DNA of 26,792 bases, taken from NCBI GenBank assembly GCA_964573725.1, contig CAZNLJ010000056.1, forward strand, positions 1 to 26,792. The letters are read 5' to 3'. Origin of the DNA: UBA6168 sp964573725. Its GTDB lineage: Bacteria > Bacteroidota > Bacteroidia > Chitinophagales > Saprospiraceae. Below the pieces are notes generated by a model, which did no database searches, was not told the origin of the DNA, and saw only the letters and a program-made list of their open reading frames with translations. Numbering within the stretch: the stretch's first letter is position 1; each line of letters opens with the position of its first letter. This document shows positions 1-7,811 of the stretch, piece after piece. The position numbers were made by a program, and so were the translations under genes.

Positions 1-728
1 CCGTACAGGCCGGTCGCCAGGGAAGTGGTGGCGAATGGCGCGCCGCCCGGCAGGGTCGCCGTAGTCGGGTCGCCGGAGAAGTACGCCGCCCGGAAGTTCG
101 TCCCACAGGTACCGACCACCCCGGCGCGGCCGAACTTCGTGCCGTCGCCGATGGGGAACGTGAAGGGCCCGTCGCCCGACCAGCCCGCATAGCCGTCGAC
201 ATGGCGGGTGACGCTGTCGCCGGAGACCGTACTACCTTCCAGGAAGTGGAGGAAACGGGTCGGGTCGGACCGGTCGGTAGTGATCATGCCGGCGCTCCAG
301 GACAGGGTACCGGCAATCTGCCATTCGTTGTCGAGCCCGATGTGCCGCGACAACTGCACATCGTACATCCGGAGCGGGGCGGAGCCGCCCATGGTAGTGG
401 AATCGACCATCGGACCGAAGATGTTGGTGCTGCCGACGGCGGCCATCGGACGGGCAGGTTCACCCTGGCATAGGTCGCCGTAATCCGCCGAACAGTCGGC
501 GTCCGTCCGGTCCGAGAAGCCCCCGTCGTTCACCAGGCTGGTAACCCGGGTGTATTCCAAGGTCCCGCGGTTGATGAAAGTCCCGCCGGTGGCCACCTCG
601 AGGTCGGCCGACCAAAAGGATTGGAGTCCTGTCACCTGCTCGCAGCCCCGCACGGTATGCTGGGCCTGGAGGTTGCCGAGCACGGTACAGAGCAGCAAGA
701 CGGTCAGGATGCCTGTATTTATTTTCAT
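1..728 (-). CDS. Secreted protein, 5' part only (cut by the window edge)
   Basis: An open frame runs leftwards from an ATG at 728 to the window edge with no stop, giving about 242 visible residues. It opens with a Sec signal peptide: MKINT, a leucine/valine core, then LGNLQAQ with cleavage after about residue 22. The mature part is rich in Gly, Thr, Ser and Asp. It contains a stretch around residues 175-205 (DGYAGWSGDGPFTFPIGDG) of the kind seen in Bacteroidota surface proteins just before their C-terminal modules. I do not recognise a named family. The start is preceded by an AT-rich stretch, as is usual in this phylum. It lies 229 bp downstream of the FISUMP-repeat gene on the same strand, with two hairpins between, so it may be a separate unit. 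Function is unknown; an exported role is well supported by the signal peptide only. Confidence 0.8.
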   Translation of the reverse strand, partial: MKINTGILTVLLLCTVLGNLQAQHTVRGCEQVTGLQSFWSADLEVATGGTFINRGTLEYTRVTSLVNDGGFSDRTDADCSADYGDLCQGEPARPMAAVGSTNIFGPMVDSTTMGGSAPLRMYDVQLSRHIGLDNEWQIAGTLSWSAGMITTDRSDPTRFLHFLEGSTVSGDSVTRHVDGYAGWSGDGPFTFPIGDGTKFGRAGVVGTCGTNFRAAYFSGDPTTATLPGGAPFATTSLATGLY

Positions 729-752
729 GATGTTTTATTTAAATGACGGTCA

Positions 753-770
753 GGGTCCTCCCACGGACCC
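753..770 (-). other. Short hairpin in the leader of the left-edge gene
   Basis: GGGTCC (753-758) pairs with GGACCC (765-770) around a 6-nt loop, 25 bp upstream of the start codon at 728. No T-tract follows it on the minus strand, so it is not a classic terminator. It would sit in the 5' leader of the secreted protein if transcription starts upstream. Confidence 0.3.
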
Positions 771-789
771 TCCCGATGGTGGGGATAGG

Positions 790-815
790 CCGGGAGGACC
801 GGCCGGTCCCTCCGG
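790..815. repeat. Near-perfect inverted repeat between two secreted-protein genes
   Basis: The core GGACCGGCCGGTCC (796-809) is a perfect 14-bp palindrome. After one mismatch the arms continue (CCGGG at 790-794 against TCCGG at 811-815, four Watson-Crick pairs and one G-T). It would fold as a strong GC-rich hairpin 143 bp past the stop codon of the FISUMP-repeat gene. There is no T-tract on either side, so a role in ending transcription or protecting mRNA is only a guess. Confidence 0.45.
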
Positions 816-957
816 ATGGATGGTTGATGCATCCTTTTTCGAGATTTTCGACCGCTTCGGCTTGCTGAGGCTATACCGATACCTTCCCGGTACGGCACGC
901 TGCGCCAAAGCCTACGAAATGAAAATTCCTAAATAGTCAAATAGTCAAAGGATTGAA

Positions 958-3900
958 TTATTCTGCCGCGCAGCGGACGGAGAGGCCGTAACCTCCGATG
1001 TAGAAGTCCATCTCAGCATCGCCACTATATATGAACAAGCCCCAGGATTCAGTAGAACTATATTCCAAGCTGCTCCAATAGTTGCCATCATTACCGCGAC
1101 TGGCCAAAGACCCATCGCCGTAGATGCGGTACCCGGCCGCCGGAAGCATCAGGTTCGATCCGATGGACTTCCCACTGCTGTAGTTCGTAGCATTGCTACT
1201 CCAAGTCCCGATATCACTCAAATTATTGTTGGCAAGCACCCCATCCCACTGCGCCTTGGTCGGCACGCGATAACCCGCCGGGCAGGGATCGTCGGCGGTC
1301 TTAACCGTATCCGACCAGGCACCAGTGGAAGCATTCGTCGTACTCCAGCCGCTGACGGCCGCGTCATTCGCGTCCCCGGCATTGGGCCCCGTCGGCCCGT
1401 GCGCGAAGTTCGGGGTGTTATTATTCAGCCATTGGGTCGCATCCGGCCCTTTGCGGCCCCACTGCCAGTAGCCCCCGATGATCTCCCAGCTCGGGGTGAG
1501 GGGGTCGGCGGAGGTATTGGCCGAAGCCAGGTTATGGCACATGAAATGGAGCGTATCCGTCGAGCTAACCATCGCCCAGCAACTGGGTGCGGTGGCGCTT
1601 CCACCACTTACCACCGTCAATTCCAGCGTACAGCTCTGCCCCCCGATGTTCAGCGCGAAGCTGGCCGTACCGGCCGAATCCGGCGTACCGGAGATCGTAT
1701 AGCTCAGGCTGTCGGCGCCGGTGGCAAAGCTGCCGGACGCCAAGGTGGCCGTCAGCCCCGTCACCCCGGTCGAGGTGACCGTCTGGCCGCTGTGGGTACC
1801 GCCGTTACCGCCCGTGTAGGGGACTTGCACGCTCACCCCGCTCGCGACGGAATCCGCCGTCAGGGTGCCGGTGAGGGCGGCGTTGGTACAGTCGATGGCA
1901 CCGATGGAACCGGAGGCGGGCGCGGCCGGATCTGCAGCACAGCGTACGGAGAAGCCGAGCACCTGGGTGTTGAGGTCCGTGAGGACATTGCCGCTGTTGA
2001 AGTTCAGGTACCAGGCGAGGCTGCTGCCAAGCTCCGAGCTGCTCCAATAGTTGCCGTAGCTGCCGCGGTAGACCAAGATCCCGTCGTTGCCGTCACGGTA
2101 CCCGGCCGCCGGAAGCATCAGCTTAGATCCGATGGACTTCCCGCTGCTATAGTTCGTGGCATTATCGCTCCAGGTACCGATATCACTCAAAGAATTATTA
2201 GCGACAACCCCGTCCCATTGTGCCACCGTCGGCACGCGATAACCTGCCGGACAGGGGTCATCGGCGGTCTTCGAAGCATCCGACCAAGCGCCGTTAGAAG
2301 CGGCCGTATTACTCCAACCGCTGACGGCCCCTTCATTCGCATCCCCGGCTCCGGAACCCGTCGGCCCGTGCGCAAAGTTTGCCGTATTCGTATTCAGCCA
2401 CTGCGTCGAATCCGGCCCTTTCCGGCCCCACTGCCAGTAGCCCCCGATGATCTCCCAGCTCGGGGTGAAGGGGTCGGCACAGGTATTGGCCGAAGCCAGG
2501 TTGTGGCACAGAAAGTACAAGGTATCCGTCGAGCTAACCATCGCCCAGCAGTCGGTCGGGGTCGTACAACTCCCCGCCCCTACCGTCAATTCCAGCGTAC
2601 AGCTCTGCCCCCCGATGTTCAGCGCGAAGCTGGCCGTACCGGCCGAATCCGGCGTACCGGAGATCGTATAGCTCAGGCTGTCGGCGCCGGTGGCAAAGCT
2701 GCCGGACGCCAAGGTGGCCGTCAGCCCCGTCACCCCGGTCGAGGTGACCGTCTGGCCGCTGTGGGTACCGCCGTTACCGCCCGTGTAGGGGACTTGCACG
2801 CTCACCCCGCTCGCGACGGAATCCGCCGTCAGGGTGCCGGTGAGGGCGGCGTTGGTGCAGTCGATGGCGCCGATGGAGCCGGCAGGGGGCGCAGGGGGTT
2901 CTGCGGCACAGCGGACGGAGAAGCCGGTCGTACGGACTTCGAGGCTCGACGAGGAATAGCTGCTGCTAAATTCCAAGTTCCGGGCGGAGCTGCCGTCCTC
3001 CGTGCTGCTCCAATAGAAGCCAACGAAACCGCGGAAGAATAAGGACCCGTTGTTGCTGACACGGCGCCCAGCCGCCGGAAGCATCAAGCCGGGACCATAG
3101 AAGCGGCCGCTGCTATAATTGGTGGCATTAGCGGTCCAGGTACCGATTGCACTTTGGTTGTTATTTGCTATCACCCCATCCCACTGTGCCCTCGTCGGCA
3201 CTCGGAAGCCCTCCGGGCAGGGGTCTTGAGCCGTCTTGGAGGTATCCGACCAGGATCCGTTGGCAGCAGTTGTCTGACTCCACCCGGCAACCGCCACACT
3301 ATTTGCATTCCCTGCGCTAGTCGGTCCGTGCGCAAAATTTGTCGTATTGGTATTCAGCCATTGGGGGGCAGCAGGCCCTTTGCGGCCCCACTGCCAATAG
3401 CCGCCGATGATCTCCCAGCTCGGGGTAAGGGGGTCGGCGGAGGTATTGTTGGCGGCCAGGTTGTGGCACATGAAATACAAGGTATCCGTGGCGGAGCCCA
3501 TGGCCCAGCAGGAAGGCGCGGCCGCCGGGCTCCCCGCCCCTACCGTCACTTCCAGCGTACAGCTCTGCCCCCCGATGTTCAGCGCGAAGCTGGCCGTACC
3601 GGCCGAATCCGGTGTACCCGTGATGGTATAGCTCAAGCTGTCCGCCCCGTTGGCGAAGCTACCGGCGGCCAAGGTCGCCGTCAGCCCCGTCACCCCGGTC
3701 GAGGTGACTGTCTGCCCGCTGTGCGTGCCGCCGTTACCGCCCGTGTAGGGGACTTGCACGCTCACCCCGCTCGCGACGGAATCCGCCGTCAGGGTGCCGG
3801 TGAGGGCGGCGTTGGTGCAGTCGATGGCGCCGATGGAGCCGGCAGGGGGCGCAGGGGGTTCTGCGGCACAGCGGACGGAGAAGCCGTACGTCTTGGTTCC

Positions 3901-4815
3901 GAAGTAGTACGTTTCGGCACCATTAGCCCTGTATATAGTCAATTCCGGACTATTGCTTGAACCAGCCGAACTACTGCTCCAATAAACGCCATATTGACCT
4001 CTGTCGGAGAGCGAACCATCGGTGCTCTCCCGGTACCCGGCCAAGGGCAGCATCAAATTGGATCCAAAGAAATTTCCACTGCTGTAGTTGGTGGCACTGA
4101 CTGTCCATGTGCCTACGCTGGATTCGTTATTGTTGTCGATCATCGCCTGCCATTGGGCTTCCGTCGGCACCCGGAATCCGGCAGGGCAGGGATCCTCAGC
4201 GGTCTTGATACTATCCGACCAGGATCCTATCGGCGCACTCGTCGTATTCCAACCGGCTATCGCCCCTTCATTCGCATCCCCGGCTCCGGAACCCGTCGGC
4301 CCGTGCGCAAAGTTTGCCGTATTCGTATTCAGCCACTGCGTCGAATCCGGCCCTTTCCGGCCCCACTGCCAGTAGCCCCCGATGATCTCCCAGCTCGGGG
4401 TGAAGGGGTCGGCACAGGTATTGGCCGAAGCCAGGTTGTGGCACAGAAAGTACAAGGTATCCGTCGCGCTAACCATCGCCCAGCAGTCGGTCGGGGTCGT
4501 ACAACTTCCAGCCCCCACCGTCACTTCCAGCGTACAGCTCTGTCCGCCGATATTCAGCGCGAAGCTGGCCGTACCGGCAGAATCCGGTGTACCCGTGATG
4601 GTATAGCTCAAGCTGTCCGCCCCGTTGGCGAAGCTACCGGCGGCCAAGGTCGCCGTCAGCCCCGTCACCCCGGTCGAGGTGACTGTCTGCCCGCTGTGCG
4701 TGCCGCCGTTACCGCCCGTGTAGGGGACTTGCACGCTCACCCCGCTCGCGACGGAATCCGCCGTCAGCGTACCGGTGAGGGCAGCGTTGGGGCAGTCGAG
4801 GGAGCCGATGGAACC
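958..4815 (-). repeat. Four tandem DNA repeats of about 0.96 kb inside the FISUMP gene
   Basis: Units in coding order: A 3841-4815 (975 bp), B 2881-3840 (960 bp), C 1912-2880 (969 bp), D 958-1911 (954 bp). All lengths are multiples of three, so the frame is kept. By eye, 1613-1887 is identical to 2582-2856 (275 bp). The block 2769-2926 is identical to 3729-3886 (158 bp). The block 2327-2571 matches 4262-4506 with one mismatch. In each unit the last 40 or so codons of the FISUMP domain diverge strongly. This pattern points to recent duplication with gene conversion, and such long exact repeats should be prone to recombination and mis-assembly. Confidence 0.9.
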
Positions 4816-5172
4816 GACGGGAGCGCATTTGATATCCGACCAGTCCGGGGAGGAGGGTGTCCCCAAGTTTATCTCCAGGCATTTGGTAGTCAAGTTGTAC
4901 AACATCAGCCCCTGCGCCGGATTCGCGATCGCATCCCGTTGCGAAGTGGTCATGCGGGGAAACAACACCCCTTGGGTGGCACTTTGGATATCCAACATGG
5001 CGGATGAATCGGGCGTGGCCCCCCCGATCACCGTCTGTGCGGCCGCCGGCTGCCAAATCCCTGACAGCCATGAAATGCTCACCCACACCAAGGTCATACG
5101 CAACCAGCCAATCATCGTCCGGTTGATACCACCCCGTGGGTGACAATAGGATTGAGTCGTCTCTTTTGTCAT
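958..5172 (-). CDS. Secreted four-repeat FISUMP-domain protein
   Basis: About 1404 residues from the ATG at 5172. I chose this start because a signal peptide follows (hydrophobic core WLRMTLVWVSISWLSGIW, cleavage near AAAQ|T at residue 46). An ATG at 5115 (MIGWLRM) is a good alternative, and the frame stays open to 5523 with sequence that looks non-coding. Residues about 47-120 carry a Bacteroidota surface motif (MLDIQS, GVLFPRMTTSQRDAI, NPAQGLMLYN). Four tandem units of 318-325 residues follow. Each has an Ig-like module of about 100 residues (GSIGAIDCTNAALTGTL to CTLEVTV) and a domain matching the Fibrobacter succinogenes major paralogous (FISUMP) family at residues about 229-438, 554-758, 874-1081 and 1197-1404. 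Signature pieces are CWAM, CHNLA, GGYWQWGRKGP, DPCPAGFRVPT, LMLPAAGYR, YWSS and a terminal FSVRCAAE. The fold is probably C-type-lectin-like, so a binding role outside the cell is plausible but inferred. There is no type IX secretion C-terminal domain that I recognise. Confidence 0.88.
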   Translation of the reverse strand: MTKETTQSYCHPRGGINRTMIGWLRMTLVWVSISWLSGIWQPAAAQTVIGGATPDSSAMLDIQSATQGVLFPRMTTSQRDAIANPAQGLMLYNLTTKCLEINLGTPSSPDWSDIKCAPVGSIGSLDCPNAALTGTLTADSVASGVSVQVPYTGGNGGTHSGQTVTSTGVTGLTATLAAGSFANGADSLSYTITGTPDSAGTASFALNIGGQSCTLEVTVGAGSCTTPTDCWAMVSATDTLYFLCHNLASANTCADPFTPSWEIIGGYWQWGRKGPDSTQWLNTNTANFAHGPTGSGAGDANEGAIAGWNTTSAPIGSWSDSIKTAEDPCPAGFRVPTEAQWQAMIDNNNESSVGTWTVSATNYSSGNFFGSNLMLPLAGYRESTDGSLSDRGQYGVYWSSSSAGSSNSPELTIYRANGAETYYFGTKTYGFSVRCAAEPPAPPAGSIGAIDCTNAALTGTLTADSVASGVSVQVPYTGGNGGTHSGQTVTSTGVTGLTATLAAGSFANGADSLSYTITGTPDSAGTASFALNIGGQSCTLEVTVGAGSPAAAPSCWAMGSATDTLYFMCHNLAANNTSADPLTPSWEIIGGYWQWGRKGPAAPQWLNTNTTNFAHGPTSAGNANSVAVAGWSQTTAANGSWSDTSKTAQDPCPEGFRVPTRAQWDGVIANNNQSAIGTWTANATNYSSGRFYGPGLMLPAAGRRVSNNGSLFFRGFVGFYWSSTEDGSSARNLEFSSSYSSSSLEVRTTGFSVRCAAEPPAPPAGSIGAIDCTNAALTGTLTADSVASGVSVQVPYTGGNGGTHSGQTVTSTGVTGLTATLASGSFATGADSLSYTISGTPDSAGTASFALNIGGQSCTLELTVGAGSCTTPTDCWAMVSSTDTLYFLCHNLASANTCADPFTPSWEIIGGYWQWGRKGPDSTQWLNTNTANFAHGPTGSGAGDANEGAVSGWSNTAASNGAWSDASKTADDPCPAGYRVPTVAQWDGVVANNSLSDIGTWSDNATNYSSGKSIGSKLMLPAAGYRDGNDGILVYRGSYGNYWSSSELGSSLAWYLNFNSGNVLTDLNTQVLGFSVRCAADPAAPASGSIGAIDCTNAALTGTLTADSVASGVSVQVPYTGGNGGTHSGQTVTSTGVTGLTATLASGSFATGADSLSYTISGTPDSAGTASFALNIGGQSCTLELTVVSGGSATAPSCWAMVSSTDTLHFMCHNLASANTSADPLTPSWEIIGGYWQWGRKGPDATQWLNNNTPNFAHGPTGPNAGDANDAAVSGWSTTNASTGAWSDTVKTADDPCPAGYRVPTKAQWDGVLANNNLSDIGTWSSNATNYSSGKSIGSNLMLPAAGYRIYGDGSLASRGNDGNYWSSLEYSSTESWGLFIYSGDAEMDFYIGGYGLSVRCAAE

Positions 5173-5880
5173 ATCGATGCTAGAATAATGGTTGCAATCC
5201 GCATGGGACGGCACCCGGTTTTCCCCCGCATCACTGCCGGGACCAGGTAGGCACCGCCATCCACCGTCCTGCAACGGTCGTGAATTCGAATTTCCCGAAA
5301 CCTTGGTCGCCGCCATCATGACAAACGCCATGCGCGCGGCCGGACAGGCCACAGGTTTTAAAGCAAACTTTGTTGAAAAATAAAACGACCATCGGGTCAA
5401 CGGTACATCAATACCGGCCTTGGTCGTGCATCGATAGGTATCCTTACTATCCGGCATATGGGCCGGTTTCCTGCATATACGGTATCCGGGGGCAGCTTCC
5501 TGAAGGTCCTCCGCTGCCCTCACACTTCAAAACACAGCAAAAATGATGAATTCACTAGGTAATTTTCATTTTTTTTAAAAGAATCTCCCATAGGATTTAT
5601 TGTCGCTCCGGTCATCGGATAACCGGAGCACCATGGGGCGTGGTCCGCTCGGGCAGCTGCCGGCCCATTACCGCACATCGGCCGGCGGCGCTGTTTACAC
5701 CTGCCCCATACCGTTCCGGGACGACCTATTCCAAGGTCCGTCCGGTGCGCTTCCTGTCATTGTCGACTTATCAGCGGACTATTGGCGGCCCGACCAGGGT
5801 ACGAAGCACCATTTCCAGAATGGAAAGACAAACAATGTCCGACATGTCTTCCGTTCCGGCGGCGGCGCTTGCGGCATGGC
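5173..5880. other. Gene-free gap between glmM and the FISUMP-repeat gene
   Basis: I see no convincing gene in these 708 bp. The frame of the FISUMP gene stays open to 5523, but the extra 117 codons lack any recognisable motif and precede a proper signal peptide. An AT-rich patch at 5535-5600 contains a near-consensus -7 element on the minus strand (CATTTTTG, 5538-5545) without a clear upstream partner. It could be the promoter of the downstream gene, giving a leader of about 360 nt. Confidence 0.4.
5605..5629. other. Hairpin in the gap downstream of glmM
   Basis: GCTCCGGT (5605-5612) pairs perfectly with ACCGGAGC (5622-5629) around a 9-nt loop. It lies about 250 bp past the glmM stop codon. 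On the minus strand it is followed by GACAATAAATCC and not a T-tract, so calling it a terminator would be weak. Confidence 0.3.
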
Positions 5881-7269
5881 TCAACCTGCCACCAGCGCCT
5901 GGACATCCGCGCGGATCCGCACCACCAGCTCCGCCGCCGCCGCCTGGGTCGGTGCCTCCGAATAGATCCGGATGATCGGCTCGGTATTGGACCGACGCAG
6001 ATGTACCCAGCCGTGTTCGAAATCGATCTTCAGGCCATCGGTCGTGTCGCAAGCCTCCTGGCGGTACTTCCGGTGCAGCCCTTCCAAAAGGGCCGGGAGG
6101 TCGACCTCCGGTGTCAGGGCCACTTTGTCCTTGACCATGAAATACGTCGGATAGCCGGCTTTCAGCGCCGACAAAGTCGTCTTTTCGGCCGCCAGGTGCG
6201 ACAGGAACAAGGCGACACCGGCCAGGGCATCCCGACCGTAGTGCAAATCCGGAACGATGACCCCGCCGTTGCCTTCCCCACCGATCACGGCGGAGACGGC
6301 TTTCATTTGCTGCACCACATTGACCTCGCCCACCGCACTGGCATGATATTCACCGCCGTGCCGCCGGGTGATGTCCCGCAAGGCCCGTGTCGAGGACAGG
6401 TTGGAGACCGTGTTGCCCGGCCGATGACGCAGGACGTAGTCCGCCACCGCCACCAACGTGTATTCCTCCCCGAAGGCGGTACCGTCCTCACAGACGAAAG
6501 CCAGGCGGTCGACATCCGGATCGACGGCGATTCCCAGGTGCGCCCGCTCCGTCACCACCCGCTCCGCCAACTCGTGCAAATGCTCCGGCAAGGGTTCCGG
6601 ATTGTGCGCGAAGTCGCCGTGCGGCTCCCCGTTCAGCAGTATGACCTCGCAGCCCAAGGCCTCCAACAGGGGCGGCAAACTGATGGCGCCGCTGGAATTG
6701 ACCGCGTCCACCACCACCCGGTACCCTTGTTCGCGTATGCGTTCGACCGCTACCAATGGGTGGGCCTGGATGGCCGCCAGGTGTTGCGCCAGGGCATCCG
6801 CCCGCTGCACATACCGCCCGAACCGGTCGACGGCGGCGTACACCGGCGCATTCCGGTCGATGATCGAAAGTATGTCCGCCCCGTCCGCCGCCGATATGAA
6901 CTCCCCCTCCCGGTTGAGAAACTTCAGGGCATTCCACTCCCGCGGGTTGTGGCTGGCGGTCAAAATGATGCCCGCATCCGCCCCCTCCCGCGGCACGGCC
7001 ATCTCCACGGTGGGCGTGGTGGACAAGCCCAGGTCCGTCACGTCAATGCCCATGCCCAGCAGGGTCTGCACCACCAGGGCCTGCATCCAGGGGCCCGATA
7101 TCCGGGCATCCCGACCGATGACAATACAGGGGGCGCCTTTCCCGGACCGCTCCCGGACCCACTGTCCGAAGCCCGCCGTACACGCCACGACATCCTGTGC
7201 CGTCAGGTTTTCCCCCGGCCGGCCGCCGATGGTCCCGCGTATCCCCGAAATGGATTTGATCAATGGCAT
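5881..7269 (-). CDS. glmM: Phosphoglucosamine mutase (alpha-D-phosphohexomutase family)
   Basis: 462 residues, the usual size for this family in Bacteroidota. The enzyme interconverts glucosamine-6-phosphate and glucosamine-1-phosphate on the way to UDP-GlcNAc, in the cytoplasm. All four family motifs are visible: the catalytic phosphoserine loop TASHNP (104-109, Ser106), the metal loop DPDVDR (250-255), the sugar loop GEGNGG (331-336) and the phosphate-binding loop RRSNTEP (425-431). The N-terminus (MPLIKSISGIRGTIGG) matches the family start. The ATG at 7269 follows an A-rich stretch (AAGAAAAATAGAAT), typical of translation starts here. It stands apart from its neighbours, with a 541-bp gap upstream containing its own promoter. 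Phosphomannomutase or phosphoglucomutase activity cannot be excluded from sequence alone, because the subfamilies are close. Confidence 0.9.
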   Translation of the reverse strand: MPLIKSISGIRGTIGGRPGENLTAQDVVACTAGFGQWVRERSGKGAPCIVIGRDARISGPWMQALVVQTLLGMGIDVTDLGLSTTPTVEMAVPREGADAGIILTASHNPREWNALKFLNREGEFISAADGADILSIIDRNAPVYAAVDRFGRYVQRADALAQHLAAIQAHPLVAVERIREQGYRVVVDAVNSSGAISLPPLLEALGCEVILLNGEPHGDFAHNPEPLPEHLHELAERVVTERAHLGIAVDPDVDRLAFVCEDGTAFGEEYTLVAVADYVLRHRPGNTVSNLSSTRALRDITRRHGGEYHASAVGEVNVVQQMKAVSAVIGGEGNGGVIVPDLHYGRDALAGVALFLSHLAAEKTTLSALKAGYPTYFMVKDKVALTPEVDLPALLEGLHRKYRQEACDTTDGLKIDFEHGWVHLRRSNTEPIIRIYSEAPTQAAAAELVVRIRADVQALVAG

Positions 7270-7746
7270 ATTCTATTTTTCTTGATCCGCCAGACCCCTT
7301 GGTGCCACCGGTATCCCTACCGGCCGCACCCCGGCACTGTCGGCTCGGTGATACCTTGTTGATGAGACTGCAAAAGTAATCGCTTCCGGCCAGTTGGCAA
7401 CGATGCTACGCACCAACGGCAATTTGCTTCCGCATGCCGATGAGGTGGCCCGGTCCGGAATCCCTGTTCCCGAATCGAACTCGCCACTCCCGCCCCGGAC
7501 ACCTGTGCCCTTCTGGAAGTGTAAGCCGGACCGGCGGAATACACCACCGCCCGACCGTCCGGGGACAATGGCGTATGAAAATATTATTCCATCCGAATTC
7601 CTGCTGCACCGATTGTTTGCCGCTTCGGCCCTTTCATCGACTCACTGCTTCGGAAACACCGTCGCCGGAGGAAAATACGGCATCAATATTTGTTTTTTTT
7701 GACATTACATGCACGGAGCATTGCAAGTAGGTAAATAGGTCGGCAT
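7270..7746. other. Gap between glmM and the terminator of the surface-protein gene
   Basis: Apart from the glmM promoter at 7371-7401 I see no gene here. Frames of up to about 100 codons exist on both strands, but none has a recognisable motif or a good translation start. Confidence 0.5.
7371..7401 (-). promoter_or_regulatory. Bacteroidota-type promoter for glmM
   Basis: On the minus strand TACTTTTG (7371-7378) matches the -7 consensus TAnnTTTG exactly. A GTTG (7398-7401) sits 19 bp upstream at the place of the -33 element. Transcription would start near 7365, leaving a leader of about 95 nt before the glmM start at 7269. Element sequence, spacing and position all agree with the major sigma factor promoter known for this phylum. 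Confidence 0.7.
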
Positions 7747-7778
7747 AAAAAAAGGCTGGTGCGAATACACACCAGCCT
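7747..7778 (-). terminator. Intrinsic terminator of the 2110-residue surface-protein gene
   Basis: On the minus strand the 9-bp perfect stem AGGCTGGTG/CACCAGCCT (arms 7770-7778 and 7753-7761) encloses an 8-nt loop and runs straight into a run of seven T. It starts 34 bp after the stop codon at 7812. This is a textbook Rho-independent terminator and separates this gene from glmM. Confidence 0.92.
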
Positions 7779-7811
7779 ATATTTGAATGGGGGGCTTTGC
7801 GATAAGGAATA

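Noticed and set aside
1399..3042. A 547-codon open frame on the plus strand opposite the FISUMP repeats
   Set aside because: It is rich in Arg, Gly and Pro, repeats with the period of the minus-strand gene and has no family motif. The minus-strand frame encodes recognisable FISUMP domains and a signal peptide, so this is an antisense shadow of a GC-rich repeat.
958..4815. A diversity-generating retroelement
   Set aside because: The FISUMP fold and variable segments suggested it, but no reverse transcriptase or template repeat is present and the differences are not limited to adenine positions.
958..4815. A CRISPR-like array
   Set aside because: The repeats are about 960 bp long, in frame and coding; there are no short repeats with unique spacers.
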